Shown piece after piece: positions 1 to 6,595 of a stretch of 15,511 nt of DNA. A model generated the notes under the pieces. It worked only from the letters and a program-made list of their open reading frames with translations. It did no database searches and was not told where the DNA came from. How positions within the stretch are numbered: position 1 is the first letter of the stretch; every line of letters begins with the position of its first letter. The position numbers and the translations under genes were made by a program. This DNA is from an uncultured bacterium (GTDB lineage: Bacteria > Armatimonadota > Zipacnadia > Zipacnadales > Zipacnadaceae): the NCBI GenBank assembly GCA_937928475.1, contig CALFVE010000357.1, positions 1 to 15,511 of the forward strand, written 5' to 3'.

Positions 1-713
1 TGGAGGGCATAACTAAAGTCTACGACCTGGGCGAGGTCCGGGTTCACGCTTTGCGCGGCGTCTCCCTGGCCATCGAGCAGGGCGAGTTTGTGGCCATCAT
101 GGGGCCCTCGGGGTCCGGCAAGAGCACCATGATGCACATCATGGGCTGCCTGGACACGCCTAGCTCCGGCTCTTACCGTCTGGGCGGGGTGGAGGTGTCG
201 GGCCTGAGCGACGATGAGCTAGCCCACATCCGCAACCGGCAGGTCGGCTTTGTCTTCCAGCAGTACAATCTCCTGCCCCGCACCACCGCCTTGGAGAACG
301 TGGAGTTGCCCCTGCTCTACAACGGCACGCCAGACCGTCGCGAGCGCGCTGCTGAGGCGCTGGCCCGCGTGGGGTTAGCCGACCGCATGGACCACTTTCC
401 CAATCAACTCTCCGGCGGACAGCAGCAGCGCGTAGCCATCGCGCGGGCGCTGGTCACCAACCCAGCCATCATCCTGGCCGACGAGCCCACCGGCAATCTC
501 GCCACGCGTCAGGGCGAAGAAATGATGCAACTGTTTCAGGAACTGAACGACAGCGGCATCACGGTAGTCATGGTCACCCACGAGCGCGACATCGCCCACC
601 ACGCCAAACGGGTGGTGATGTTCCGCGACGGCCTGGTGGTGGGCGACGAACCCGTCAGAGAGCGGGTACAAGCCGCCCAACTGCTGGCCGCCTTGCACGA
701 AGAAGTACTGTGA
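1..713 (+). CDS. ABC transporter ATP-binding protein, MacB/LolD type (5' partial)
   Basis: Nucleotide-binding subunit that hydrolyses ATP to drive the FtsX/MacB-type permease encoded next. The reading frame is open to the left edge (frame starting at base 3), and in-frame codons before the TTG at 51 encode a typical strand ending in VHALRGVSL. The true start therefore lies outside the window and 51 is not the start. Visible motifs in order: Walker A GPSGSGKS, Q-loop VFQQYNLLPR, signature LSGGQQQR, Walker B IILADEPTG, and the H-loop in VMVTHE. The QQYNLLPR and DEPTGNL wording is typical of the MacB/LolD (MJ0796-like) subfamily, whose members are about 220-240 residues long. The permease follows after 24 bases, so the two form an operon. 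The substrate cannot be read from the sequence; MacB-type systems move lipoproteins, peptides or drugs. Confidence 0.95.
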   Translation, partial: EGITKVYDLGEVRVHALRGVSLAIEQGEFVAIMGPSGSGKSTMMHIMGCLDTPSSGSYRLGGVEVSGLSDDELAHIRNRQVGFVFQQYNLLPRTTALENVELPLLYNGTPDRRERAAEALARVGLADRMDHFPNQLSGGQQQRVAIARALVTNPAIILADEPTGNLATRQGEEMMQLFQELNDSGITVVMVTHERDIAHHAKRVVMFRDGLVVGDEPVRERVQAAQLLAALHEEVL

Positions 714-737
714 TCCCAGCAGGTCGGGGATGAAAAG

Positions 738-1967
738 ATGAACTTCGGGGAGACTCTCAAGATAGCCTTGCGGGCCCTGCGCACCAACAAACTGCGCACT
801 GGCCTGACCATGCTGGGCATCGTCATCGGAGTAGGCGCGGTCATCGCCATGGTGGGCATCGGTCAGGGGGCAGCCAAGCAGATCCAGGAGCAGTTCGCCT
901 CGATGGGCACCAACCTGCTCACCGTCATGCGTGGCAGCCCGGGGAGGAGATTTGGCCCGGGCGGCGCCGGGCAAGCCCAGACCCTACTGCCGGCGGACGC
1001 CGAGGCCATTGCCAAACGTTTTCCCGACACCATCGCCATGGTCGCCCAGGTGTGTCGAGGGAGCGCCGAAGTCAAACTGGGCAACAAGGCGTGGACTACC
1101 CAGGTGGTCGGCGTGACGCCTGAGTATGAGACCGTGGCCAAGTGGTTCGTGGACGAGGGGCGATTCATCAGCAAGCAGGATCAAGAGGGCCGGGCACGGG
1201 TCGCCTTGCTGGGCAAGTCCGTGGTGGAGAACCTGTTAGGGGATCGGGATGCCCTGCCCGTGGGCGAATATATTCAGATCAACCGCACGCGCTTCCTAGT
1301 GATCGGGGTCCTCAAGGAGAAGGGCGGCGGCGGACCGATGGACCTGGACGACATCGTCATCATTCCCTGCAGCACCGCCATGCGCCGCGTCTTCAACCGC
1401 ACCTCGCTCACCGAAATCGCGGTGATGTGCCGCACTGAGCAGGACATGGCCTTGGCGACGGAGCAGATTACTACCTTGATGCGCGAGCGCCACAAACTCC
1501 GCCCGCCCTTCCCCGACAACGACGACTTCACCGTGCGCAGCCAAGCCCAGATTCTCGAGGCCAGCGCCCAGAGCTCCAAGACCATGACTTCCCTGCTGGG
1601 CGGAATCGCACTCGTCTCCCTGCTGGTCGGGGGCATCGGGATCATGAACATCATGCTGGTGTCGGTCACCGAACGGACGCGCGAGATCGGCATTCGCAAG
1701 GCGGTGGGGGCCACCCGTCACCACGTGCTGGTGCAATTTCTGGTGGAGGCGGTGGTGATCTCCAGCCTGGGAGGGATTCTGGGGATCCTGCTGGGGTGGG
1801 CGCTGGGGCGCGTGGCCGCGCGCCTTCTCGGTCTGGAACCACTGGTGCAGGCTCAGACGGTGCTCCTGGCAGTGTTGGTGTCCGCGGCGGTAGGGATCTT
1901 TTTCGGCATCTACCCGGCACGCAAGGCCTCCAACCTCAATCCCATTGAGGCGCTCCGCTACGAGTAG
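738..1967 (+). CDS. ABC transporter permease, MacB/FtsX family
   Basis: Membrane subunit of a mechanotransmission-type ABC exporter, 409 residues. One transmembrane helix near residues 20-42 (LTMLGIVIGVGAVIAMVGIG) is followed by a large extracytoplasmic MacB-PCD-type domain of about 230 residues. Three C-terminal helices lie near 283-307, 335-360 and 370-395. The family hallmark TERTREIGIRKAVGAT lies in the cytoplasmic loop after the second helix. E. coli MacB carries ATPase and permease in one chain; here they are two genes. The ATG at 738 fits the start of the conserved N-terminus (FGETLKIALRALRTNKLRT), although the Shine-Dalgarno is weak. No MacA-like adaptor is visible in the window. The gene converges on the arsenic island, so a functional link to it is not implied. 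Confidence 0.93.
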   Translation: MNFGETLKIALRALRTNKLRTGLTMLGIVIGVGAVIAMVGIGQGAAKQIQEQFASMGTNLLTVMRGSPGRRFGPGGAGQAQTLLPADAEAIAKRFPDTIAMVAQVCRGSAEVKLGNKAWTTQVVGVTPEYETVAKWFVDEGRFISKQDQEGRARVALLGKSVVENLLGDRDALPVGEYIQINRTRFLVIGVLKEKGGGGPMDLDDIVIIPCSTAMRRVFNRTSLTEIAVMCRTEQDMALATEQITTLMRERHKLRPPFPDNDDFTVRSQAQILEASAQSSKTMTSLLGGIALVSLLVGGIGIMNIMLVSVTERTREIGIRKAVGATRHHVLVQFLVEAVVISSLGGILGILLGWALGRVAARLLGLEPLVQAQTVLLAVLVSAAVGIFFGIYPARKASNLNPIEALRYE

Positions 1968-2027
1968 GACACCGGACGATCGGCGAAGGCGGGAAAGGTC
2001 TTGGTTACGAGAACCGCCAACGCGAGG

Positions 2028-2252
2028 TCACGATCTGGTTGCCATGGCGCGCGCCGCGAATTCGTCCATGTGCTCGTCGCCGGAACTGCGTATGGCCTGG
2101 GCGAGTTCTATGGCCGCCCTTATCTGGTTCTCAGCAATCCCGAGGTTTCGGGCCTCTTTATAGTGGTAGGAGAAACAGGGCCGGCAGTGTCCGGCTATGG
2201 CCGCCGCAATCCCCACCAGCTCTCTGGTGACCGCATCCAGTTCCTCAGTCAT
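2028..2252 (-). CDS. Small AhpD-like / carboxymuconolactone decarboxylase family protein
   Basis: A 74-residue protein with the core of the AhpD/CMD fold. A helix ends in GHCRPCFSYHY, giving the CxxC-x3-H redox motif (Cys23, Cys26, His30), followed by a helix with the family pattern of small residues (LGIAENQIRAAIELA). AhpD-type proteins use the CxxC as a thiol-disulfide reductant or peroxidase partner. Typical members are about 100-180 residues, so this is a minimal version. The ATG at 2252 overlaps the end of the upstream gene by 8 bases (stop at 2245) and has a GGAAGGG Shine-Dalgarno, so the two are translationally coupled. It is the last gene of the unit and converges on the ABC permease with 60 bases between them. 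Its thiol chemistry fits an arsenic/redox operon; the actual substrate is unknown. Confidence 0.8.
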   Translation of the reverse strand: MTEELDAVTRELVGIAAAIAGHCRPCFSYHYKEARNLGIAENQIRAAIELAQAIRSSGDEHMDEFAARAMATRS

Positions 2253-2481
2253 GTTGCTTCCCTTCCGAAGCGTCCGGCGCCATGCAGTCTTTCATCGCCA
2301 TCATCATCGCACGCATCTGCGGATCGCTCATCGTATTTCCGCACCGCTCGGACATCCGACCCCGCCAGTCGGCGCTCCGGCTCATGCGCCTCATCAGGCG
2401 AGGGCACAATTCCATCATGAGTTCCATCTGTTCTTGGTCAGGCAGGGACAAGATAGCGTCACGAATCTCTTGCAGCGTCAT
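2245..2481 (-). CDS. Met- and Cys-rich small protein of unknown function
   Basis: I do not recognise this family. The 78-residue protein has 14 methionines (about 18 percent) and three cysteines (26, 47, 66). The methionines cluster in ELMMEL and in a run near residues 56-67 that includes RAMMMAMKDCM. It has no membrane segment or signal peptide and is predicted mostly helical. The gene has a GAGGAG Shine-Dalgarno before ATG 2481 and overlaps the AhpD-like gene by 8 bases, which supports it being real. A cluster of soft Met/Cys ligands would suit binding a soft metal or metalloid such as Cu(I) or As(III). That is inference only. No match to a named metallochaperone is evident. Confidence 0.65.
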   Translation of the reverse strand: MTLQEIRDAILSLPDQEQMELMMELCPRLMRRMSRSADWRGRMSERCGNTMSDPQMRAMMMAMKDCMAPDASEGKQHD

Positions 2482-2562
2482 CGGTGGGTGCTCCTCTCAG
2501 CCGGGACCCCTCTACGTGGCAGGCCCCAAAGGCGCCGCTTGGAGGTCGGCGACAGCCGGGTC

Positions 2563-2766
2563 TCAGTAGGTGTCGCCGGGAAAGAAGATCGCCTTGGCGT
2601 CGCAGATCTTCTGGCAGCCCCGGCAGAAGTCAACGCAGTTGAGGGGCTGGGCTACTACCGGGCGTCCCTCTTTCTCCTCATAAACGGCGTGGGGACAGAA
2701 CTCCACGCACTGGAGACATTCTGCACAGCGGTCTTCGTCAATGGTGGGGAACCAGGTAGCGGACAT
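2563..2766 (-). CDS. 2[4Fe-4S] ferredoxin
   Basis: Small iron-sulfur electron carrier of 67 residues. The first cluster motif is CAECLQCVEFCP (Cys14, 17, 20, 24) and the second is CVDFCRGCQKIC (Cys44, 48, 51, 55). Together they give eight ligands for two [4Fe-4S] clusters in the cytoplasm. ATG 2766 has a GGGGAGG Shine-Dalgarno and sits 3 bases after the stop of the HdrA-like gene, so the pair is surely cotranscribed and probably interacts. It resembles the other ferredoxin of this window (11867-12175). Both share a PTID--RC start, a G-PVVA-P--CV linker and a closing FP, suggesting divergent paralogues placed in the two halves of the island. The redox partner is not identified. Confidence 0.93.
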   Translation of the reverse strand: MSATWFPTIDEDRCAECLQCVEFCPHAVYEEKEGRPVVAQPLNCVDFCRGCQKICDAKAIFFPGDTY

Positions 2767-2769
2767 AGC

Positions 2770-3162
2770 TCAGCCCTCCCCTGCCGGAGTGCCACTGGCG
2801 GCGATGGCGCTCTTGAGCGCCTCGATCATCTGCTCCGTCGTCTGGTTGCGGATATCAATGCCGATGGCTCGCGCTTGGTCAAACCCCGCCGCGGCCATGG
2901 CCTCCCGGAACATCTTGCGCTGCATGACCGGGTCACAAGCACCGATGAAGAGTTGGTCGAGGTCTTCGGCCCCGCGCAGGATCATGTGCAGGTAGGCGTC
3001 CCCGTCGTCGGCACAAAGCTGAGGATGGATGCCCACCCAATCCACGAGTTTCTCATGCCGCAAAGCGTTGGCCACCTCGAAGATATTGGCGTTGGCGAAA
3101 GCGGGGCAAGTGCCCTGACATACGCACAACAGCAATCCTTTGGTCTTTCGCGTCTCAGCCAT
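2770..3162 (-). CDS. Stand-alone HdrA N-terminal-like protein
   Basis: A 130-residue protein resembling the N-terminal domain of heterodisulfide reductase subunit A, without the flavin or ferredoxin domains that normally follow. It opens with LLLCVCQGTCP (Cys13, 15, 19), comparable to the CHCG start of HdrA. It then has a VGIHPQLCADDG segment (Cys50), comparable to the YTCSSDG loop, and FIGACDPVMQRKMFREA (Cys76), comparable to VVAACTPRTHEPLFRE in HdrA. The ATG at 3162 was chosen because AAAGGAG lies just upstream and the family homology begins right after it. The longer open frame upstream reads as Arg/Pro-rich non-coding sequence. The ferredoxin gene follows after 3 bases, so the two may replace the fused HdrA architecture as an electron-transfer pair. 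Its function in an arsenic operon is unknown. Confidence 0.75.
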   Translation of the reverse strand: MAETRKTKGLLLCVCQGTCPAFANANIFEVANALRHEKLVDWVGIHPQLCADDGDAYLHMILRGAEDLDQLFIGACDPVMQRKMFREAMAAAGFDQARAIGIDIRNQTTEQMIEALKSAIAASGTPAGEG

Positions 3163-3310
3163 TTCTTGCTCACTCCTTTGAAAGGGTTCGCGCGGAGCAG
3201 GCTTACACCCTGCCTGCCCCGGCACCGGCATTCGCCAACGTGGGCGGGAAAGCCCGCGGCCCTGGCGCCGAGCCCGGCGAGCGAAGCGTGCCCTGGCCGC
3301 CGGCACCCAG
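3163..3310. other. Intergenic region with short GC-rich inverted repeats
   Basis: This 148-base gap separates the stress-protein stop from the HdrA-like start; both genes are on the minus strand. It contains three small perfect inverted repeats. One has a 6-bp stem GCAGGC/GCCTGC (3197-3202 and 3212-3217, 9-base loop), one a 5-bp stem GCGGG/CCCGC (3244-3248 and 3253-3257), and one a 5-bp stem CGCCG/CGGCG (3266-3270 and 3275-3279). None is followed by a T-run, so they are poor intrinsic terminators. They could mark an mRNA processing or stability point between the ACR3-Usp genes and the redox genes. No convincing promoter is visible. Confidence 0.3.
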
Positions 3311-4180
3311 TCATTCCGGGCTAGGGATGAAGAGCACCGGGACCGGGGAGAGGCGGGCCACGTTGGCCGCAACGCTTCCCACCATAACCTCCTCCAGGGC
3401 ACCGCGCCCGCGCGTAGCCATCAGGATCAGGCTCGCCTTGCCCTCCCTCGCCTCCTGCACAATCACTTTGGTCGGGCGACCCAGAATAATCTTTATCTCC
3501 ACATGCTTCGCGCCGCGCGCCTCCAGACGTGTTTTCAGGTCCTCCAACCGCTCTTGGTCAATCTTGTTGAACTCCTCGAGACGCTCCATTTGATGAGCGA
3601 GGCGTACCTGGTCCTGCACATGGAGCAAGGTTATGGCGCTGTGGTTGGACTCGACCAGCCGCTCTAGGTAGCGGAAGGCAACTGCGCTGGGGTCCGAGAA
3701 GTCGGTAGGGAAGAGCACGCGCTCCAGGAGGTCATCGCACATGACGCTGCACTCAACGCCGGCCTCCGTCTCGCAGATCTGCATGCGCACCAGCAGCACC
3801 GGGCGCCGAGTATAGTGTAGCAGGCCGCCGGCCACACTGCCCAGCAGGATGCGGCCCAACAAGCCGCGTCCGTGCGAGCCGACCACGATGAGGTCGGCGT
3901 TCGTCTCGTTGGCCAGGTCTGCCAGCCCTATCGCCGGCATGCCCATCCGCATTTCCGGGATTACCTGCAAGCCGGACCGCTGCAACTCCTGGGCTTGCGC
4001 CGCCAGCAAGGGGCGCATCTCGTCCATGAGCAAGTGCTCCAGCGAGGGCGTATTGGCCACATAGACGATGTGCCCCAGTACAATCTGCTCCACCCCCATC
4101 CTTTGCAGATGAGGCAGGCAGGACAGCATAGCCTGCGAGGCCCGAGAGAAATCAACACCCACCAGCGCTTTTTTGAACAT
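3311..4180 (-). CDS. Tandem-domain universal stress protein (UspA family)
   Basis: Cytoplasmic nucleotide-binding stress protein of 289 residues with two Usp domains, about residues 1-133 and 153-289. Domain 1 starts KKALVGVDFS and carries the ATP motif G-x2-G-x9-G-S in GSHGRGLLGRILLGS (101-115). Domain 2 starts RVLFPTDFSDPS and has ATRGRGALEEVMVGS, where the first motif Gly is Ala. It therefore probably still binds nucleotide in domain 1 and possibly in domain 2. The ATG at 4180 lies 2 bases after the TAA of ACR3, and its Shine-Dalgarno (GAGGTG) is formed by the last codons of ACR3, so translation is coupled. Tandem Usp proteins are known near arsenic and anion transporters in other bacteria, but the role is not established. 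Confidence 0.93.
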   Translation of the reverse strand: MFKKALVGVDFSRASQAMLSCLPHLQRMGVEQIVLGHIVYVANTPSLEHLLMDEMRPLLAAQAQELQRSGLQVIPEMRMGMPAIGLADLANETNADLIVVGSHGRGLLGRILLGSVAGGLLHYTRRPVLLVRMQICETEAGVECSVMCDDLLERVLFPTDFSDPSAVAFRYLERLVESNHSAITLLHVQDQVRLAHQMERLEEFNKIDQERLEDLKTRLEARGAKHVEIKIILGRPTKVIVQEAREGKASLILMATRGRGALEEVMVGSVAANVARLSPVPVLFIPSPE

Positions 4181-4182
4181 AG

Positions 4183-5265
4183 TTACACCTCGTCTGCCGG
4201 ACTATAGGCAAGGGCCGGCTCCCCGAAGTATCTGCGCCGCCAGGCCAACGCCACGTTCACCAGCCCGATTAGCACGGGAACCTCCACCAGCGGGCCGATG
4301 ACGGCGGCGAAGGCCTCCCCCGACTGGATCCCGAAGACGGCCACCGCCACTGCGATCGCGAGTTCGAAGTTGTTGCTAGCGGCGGTGAAGGCCAGCGTCG
4401 CGCTGTGCTCGTAGGGCGCGCCCACCCTCCTGCTGAGGAAGAACGAGATCACGAACATGACCACAAAGTAGATGAGCAGCGGCACTGCGATGCGCACCAC
4501 GTCCAGGGGCAACTGCACAATGTACTCGCCTTTGAGCGAGAACATCACCACGATGGTGAAGAGCAGCGCGATCAGGGTAATCGGGCTGATGCGAGGGATG
4601 AAGCGGCGTTCATACCACTCCCGGCCCTTCAGCGGCATGAGCGTGAAGCGGGTGATGATGCCGCCCAAGAAGGGTATGCCCAGGTAGATGAACACGCTCT
4701 TGGCTATCTCGCCGATGGTGACATGGACCTCCGTACCGGCTAGTCCGAAAACTGGGGGCAGGAGCGTGATGAACACGTAAGCGTAGATCGAGTAGAAGAG
4801 CACCTGGAAGACCGAGTTGAAGGCGACCAGGCCGGCGCAGTACTCGGTGTCGCCGCCGGCGAGTTCATTCCAAACGATGACCATGGCAATGCAGCGGGCC
4901 AGGCCGATCATGATCAGGCCGTACATGTACTGGGGATGCCCGTGCAGGAAGAGGATCGCCAGGGCGAACATGAGGATGGGGCCTATGATCCAGTTTTGAA
5001 CCAGGGACAGGGCCAAGACCTTGCCGTTGCGGAAGACATCGCCCATTTCCTCGTATCGCACTTTCGCCAGAGGCGGGTACATCATCAGAATCAGGCCCAC
5101 GGCGATGGGCAGCGAGGTTGTGCCTATTGAAGAGGCCTCGTTGAGGCGCTGGATGAGTTGGGGAAATAAATAGCCCAGGCCGACGCCCAGGGCCATGGCG
5201 GCAAAGATCCAGCCGGTGAGGTAGCGGTCGAGAAACGACAAGCGTTTGGCAACTGAAACGGGCAT
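4183..5265 (-). CDS. acr3: Arsenite efflux permease, ACR3 family
   Basis: Inner-membrane carrier that expels As(III) using the proton motive force. The 360-residue length and roughly ten hydrophobic segments match ACR3 (bile/arsenite/riboflavin transporter superfamily). The two functional landmarks of the family are present: Cys125 in GLARCIAMV, equivalent to the essential TM4 Cys, and Glu301 in SNNFELAIA, equivalent to the TM9 Glu. The ATG at 5265 was chosen because of the GGAGAA Shine-Dalgarno and because a typical ACR3 N-terminus (LSFLDRYLTGWIFAAM) follows. A start about 31 codons further upstream would overlap arsR and lacks family similarity. It lies 61 bases after the arsR stop and is directly coupled to the stress-protein gene. 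The order arsR-acr3 is a classical arsenic operon, so induction by As(III) through ArsR 1 is expected. Confidence 0.96.
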   Translation of the reverse strand: MPVSVAKRLSFLDRYLTGWIFAAMALGVGLGYLFPQLIQRLNEASSIGTTSLPIAVGLILMMYPPLAKVRYEEMGDVFRNGKVLALSLVQNWIIGPILMFALAILFLHGHPQYMYGLIMIGLARCIAMVIVWNELAGGDTEYCAGLVAFNSVFQVLFYSIYAYVFITLLPPVFGLAGTEVHVTIGEIAKSVFIYLGIPFLGGIITRFTLMPLKGREWYERRFIPRISPITLIALLFTIVVMFSLKGEYIVQLPLDVVRIAVPLLIYFVVMFVISFFLSRRVGAPYEHSATLAFTAASNNFELAIAVAVAVFGIQSGEAFAAVIGPLVEVPVLIGLVNVALAWRRRYFGEPALAYSPADEV

Positions 5266-5326
5266 ACTCAGTTCTCCTTCATGCGAAGTTGCTCCAGCAA
5301 GCGACGGCAGCAGGCATAGCCAATCG

Positions 5327-5680
5327 CTAACTGGCTCGTCGCGTCGCTCCTTCCCCACAGTTCGCCTGGGCTAGACGCTGTAGATCCGCCTGCACGGTGC
5401 GGTGGTTGGCCAAGCAATCGCGGAAACACTCGCGGAGGCATTCGTCCAGACGATGCCGGGGCGCGCTCAGTTTATACTGCATCCAGGTGCCGTCCCGCCT
5501 GGCCTCCACTATGCCCGCTGAGCGCAGAACGCTCAGATGCCGGGAGATCTTGTACTCCGGCACGCCCAGCGCGGCGGCCATTTCGCATACGCACAGTTCT
5601 CCCCGCAGGGCGAGGAGAATAGCCAGCCGCACCCGGTGTGGATCAGACAACGCCTTGAACAGATCGGCGGCTTCCTGCAT
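5327..5680 (-). CDS. arsR: ArsR-family As(III)-responsive repressor 1
   Basis: Winged-helix ArsR/SmtB repressor of 117 residues that releases DNA on binding As(III). It starts with the family motif DLFKALSDPHRVRLAILLAL. The ELCVCEMA metal box (Cys30, Cys32) sits at the start of the recognition region, and the helix-turn-helix reads GVPEYKISRHLSVLRSAG. Further C-terminal cysteines at 81, 85, 89 and 108 (ECLRECFRDCL) could supply the third thiolate. The ATG at 5680 has AAGGGGA upstream and leaves a clear inverted repeat (5699-5722) outside the gene. The longer GTG start at 5728 would put that operator and the promoter -10 inside the coding sequence, so I reject it. It opens the second arsenic unit, with ACR3 61 bases downstream. 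Confidence 0.94.
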   Translation of the reverse strand: MQEAADLFKALSDPHRVRLAILLALRGELCVCEMAAALGVPEYKISRHLSVLRSAGIVEARRDGTWMQYKLSAPRHRLDECLRECFRDCLANHRTVQADLQRLAQANCGEGATRRAS

Positions 5681-5698
5681 GGAAAATCCCCTTGCTGC

Positions 5699-5722
5699 AT
5701 ATCTGCGCAACTGCACAGATAT
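5699..5722. promoter_or_regulatory. Probable ArsR operator (near-perfect inverted repeat)
   Basis: Plus strand: half-site ATATCTGCGCA, spacer AC, half-site TGCACAGATAT. The two 11-base arms pair at 10 of 11 positions. Size and 11-2-11 spacing resemble the 12-2-12 operators of ArsR/SmtB proteins. It overlaps the -10 element and the expected transcription start of the arsR promoter and ends 18 bases before the arsR ATG, so bound ArsR would block RNA polymerase. This is the classical autoregulation geometry. Confidence 0.8.
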
Positions 5723-5748
5723 TACCACGCGGTACGCGAACGTGTCGA
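5719..5748 (-). promoter_or_regulatory. Sigma-70-type promoter of the arsR-acr3 unit
   Basis: Read on the minus strand: -35 TCGACA at 5748-5743 (5 of 6 match to TTGACA), an 18-base spacer, and -10 TAATAT at 5724-5719 (4 of 6). Transcription would begin near 5712, inside the inverted repeat. Its presence makes arsR-acr3 a separate transcription unit from the MtrA-like gene just upstream, though read-through is possible because I see no strong terminator between them. Confidence 0.6.
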
Positions 5749-5814
5749 GTTCCTTCTGTGCCAGATCTTCTCCTTGCCCGCACCCTCTGAAGTGTCTCCC
5801 GAACTCCGGCGCGC

Positions 5815-6555
5815 TCAGGAGTCTCCCTCGGCCTGGCGGCGGGCGCGTTCGGCGTCGGTTTTCGCTTTGATGCGGGCCATGAGGTCCTGCAGGCGATCTA
5901 CCGCGGCCTGCTCCTGGGCATCGCGGGGCGCGTACCAGGGCTGGCGCACCCGCCAGGTCAGGCTGGCGCAGATCGGCTCGGCAGGAAAGGCGCCGGGGTC
6001 AAACAGCTCGTATTCGCGGAAGCGCGTCGGCTCCTCTTGGTAGCAGGACCACACCGCGTCCCGGATCAGGCGGGGATCACCTTCGTTGAGCAGATTGACC
6101 AGGCGTATCTGCTGCCGGAAGCGCTCGATGGCCTCACGGGGCAGGTTGTAGAGATAGGGCGTGGGCGCCTGCGCGCCGATGATGCGGCTATTCTCGTCCA
6201 GGCCATTGGCGAGCAAGGCTTGCACCGCCTGGCCGGTCGAATGACCGGGCGACTCCGGACCGCAAACCACCAGCCAGCGGATGTTAGGGTTGGCGACCAG
6301 ATTACAGATCATCTTCTCGATGCCGATGTTCTCGGTCTGCAAGGTCCCCGCTAAGGCGGCACCGGTTTCCACACCGACCCGCACCAGCCGCTCGATATCC
6401 GGTGGGATGTCGTCGTCCGGCCACTTGAGGATGACGCAAACCGCGACCGGCGACAGGTCGTTCCCTCGCACGAAGCGGCCCTCCTCAGGCGGATAGCTGA
6501 CTGGAGGAGGGACCTTGTAGGCAGGATTCGGCACCCACGGATCAGTAGTGGTCAT
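5815..6555 (-). CDS. Soluble MtrA-like corrinoid-binding methyltransferase subunit
   Basis: A 246-residue relative of subunit A of tetrahydromethanopterin S-methyltransferase, the subunit that carries the cobamide in methanogens. Family landmarks in order: PVAVCVIL near 37-44, a GTLQTENIGIEKMICNLVANPNIRW stretch at about 70-94, VVCGPESPGHSTGQA at 96-110, and an ENSRIIGAQAPTPYLYNLP stretch at 121-139. His105 in the GHSTGQ motif corresponds to the conserved His near the corrinoid. The C-terminal transmembrane helix of archaeal MtrA is missing and is replaced by a charged helix, so the protein should be soluble. ATG 6555 was preferred to GTG 6594, whose extra 13 residues are an Arg-rich tail without homology. 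The gene follows arsM by 40 bases. A corrinoid carrier beside an arsenite methylase suggests methyl transfer to or from a cobamide; this is inference. No MtrH-like partner is present in the window. Confidence 0.82.
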   Translation of the reverse strand: MTTTDPWVPNPAYKVPPPVSYPPEEGRFVRGNDLSPVAVCVILKWPDDDIPPDIERLVRVGVETGAALAGTLQTENIGIEKMICNLVANPNIRWLVVCGPESPGHSTGQAVQALLANGLDENSRIIGAQAPTPYLYNLPREAIERFRQQIRLVNLLNEGDPRLIRDAVWSCYQEEPTRFREYELFDPGAFPAEPICASLTWRVRQPWYAPRDAQEQAAVDRLQDLMARIKAKTDAERARRQAEGDS

Positions 6556-6595
6556 AGGAAGGCGTCTCCGCCGGCCACGCTTTGCGGAAGGCACA

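Noticed and set aside
375..974. Minus-strand open frame of 199 codons opposite the ABC transporter genes
   Set aside because: It lies opposite the well-supported ATPase and permease genes, and its His/Asp/Gly-rich product has no domain.
1968..2027. Bidirectional terminator between the converging operons
   Set aside because: Only a 4-bp GGTT/AACC stem without T-runs can be formed; too weak to call.
2197..3324. Long plus-strand open frame of 375 codons
   Set aside because: It runs antisense across the HdrA-like, ferredoxin and Met/Cys-rich genes and part of the AhpD-like gene. The minus-strand genes carry exact Cys motifs and Shine-Dalgarno sites, whereas the plus-strand product has no recognisable domain. 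Long antisense frames are expected in GC-rich DNA.
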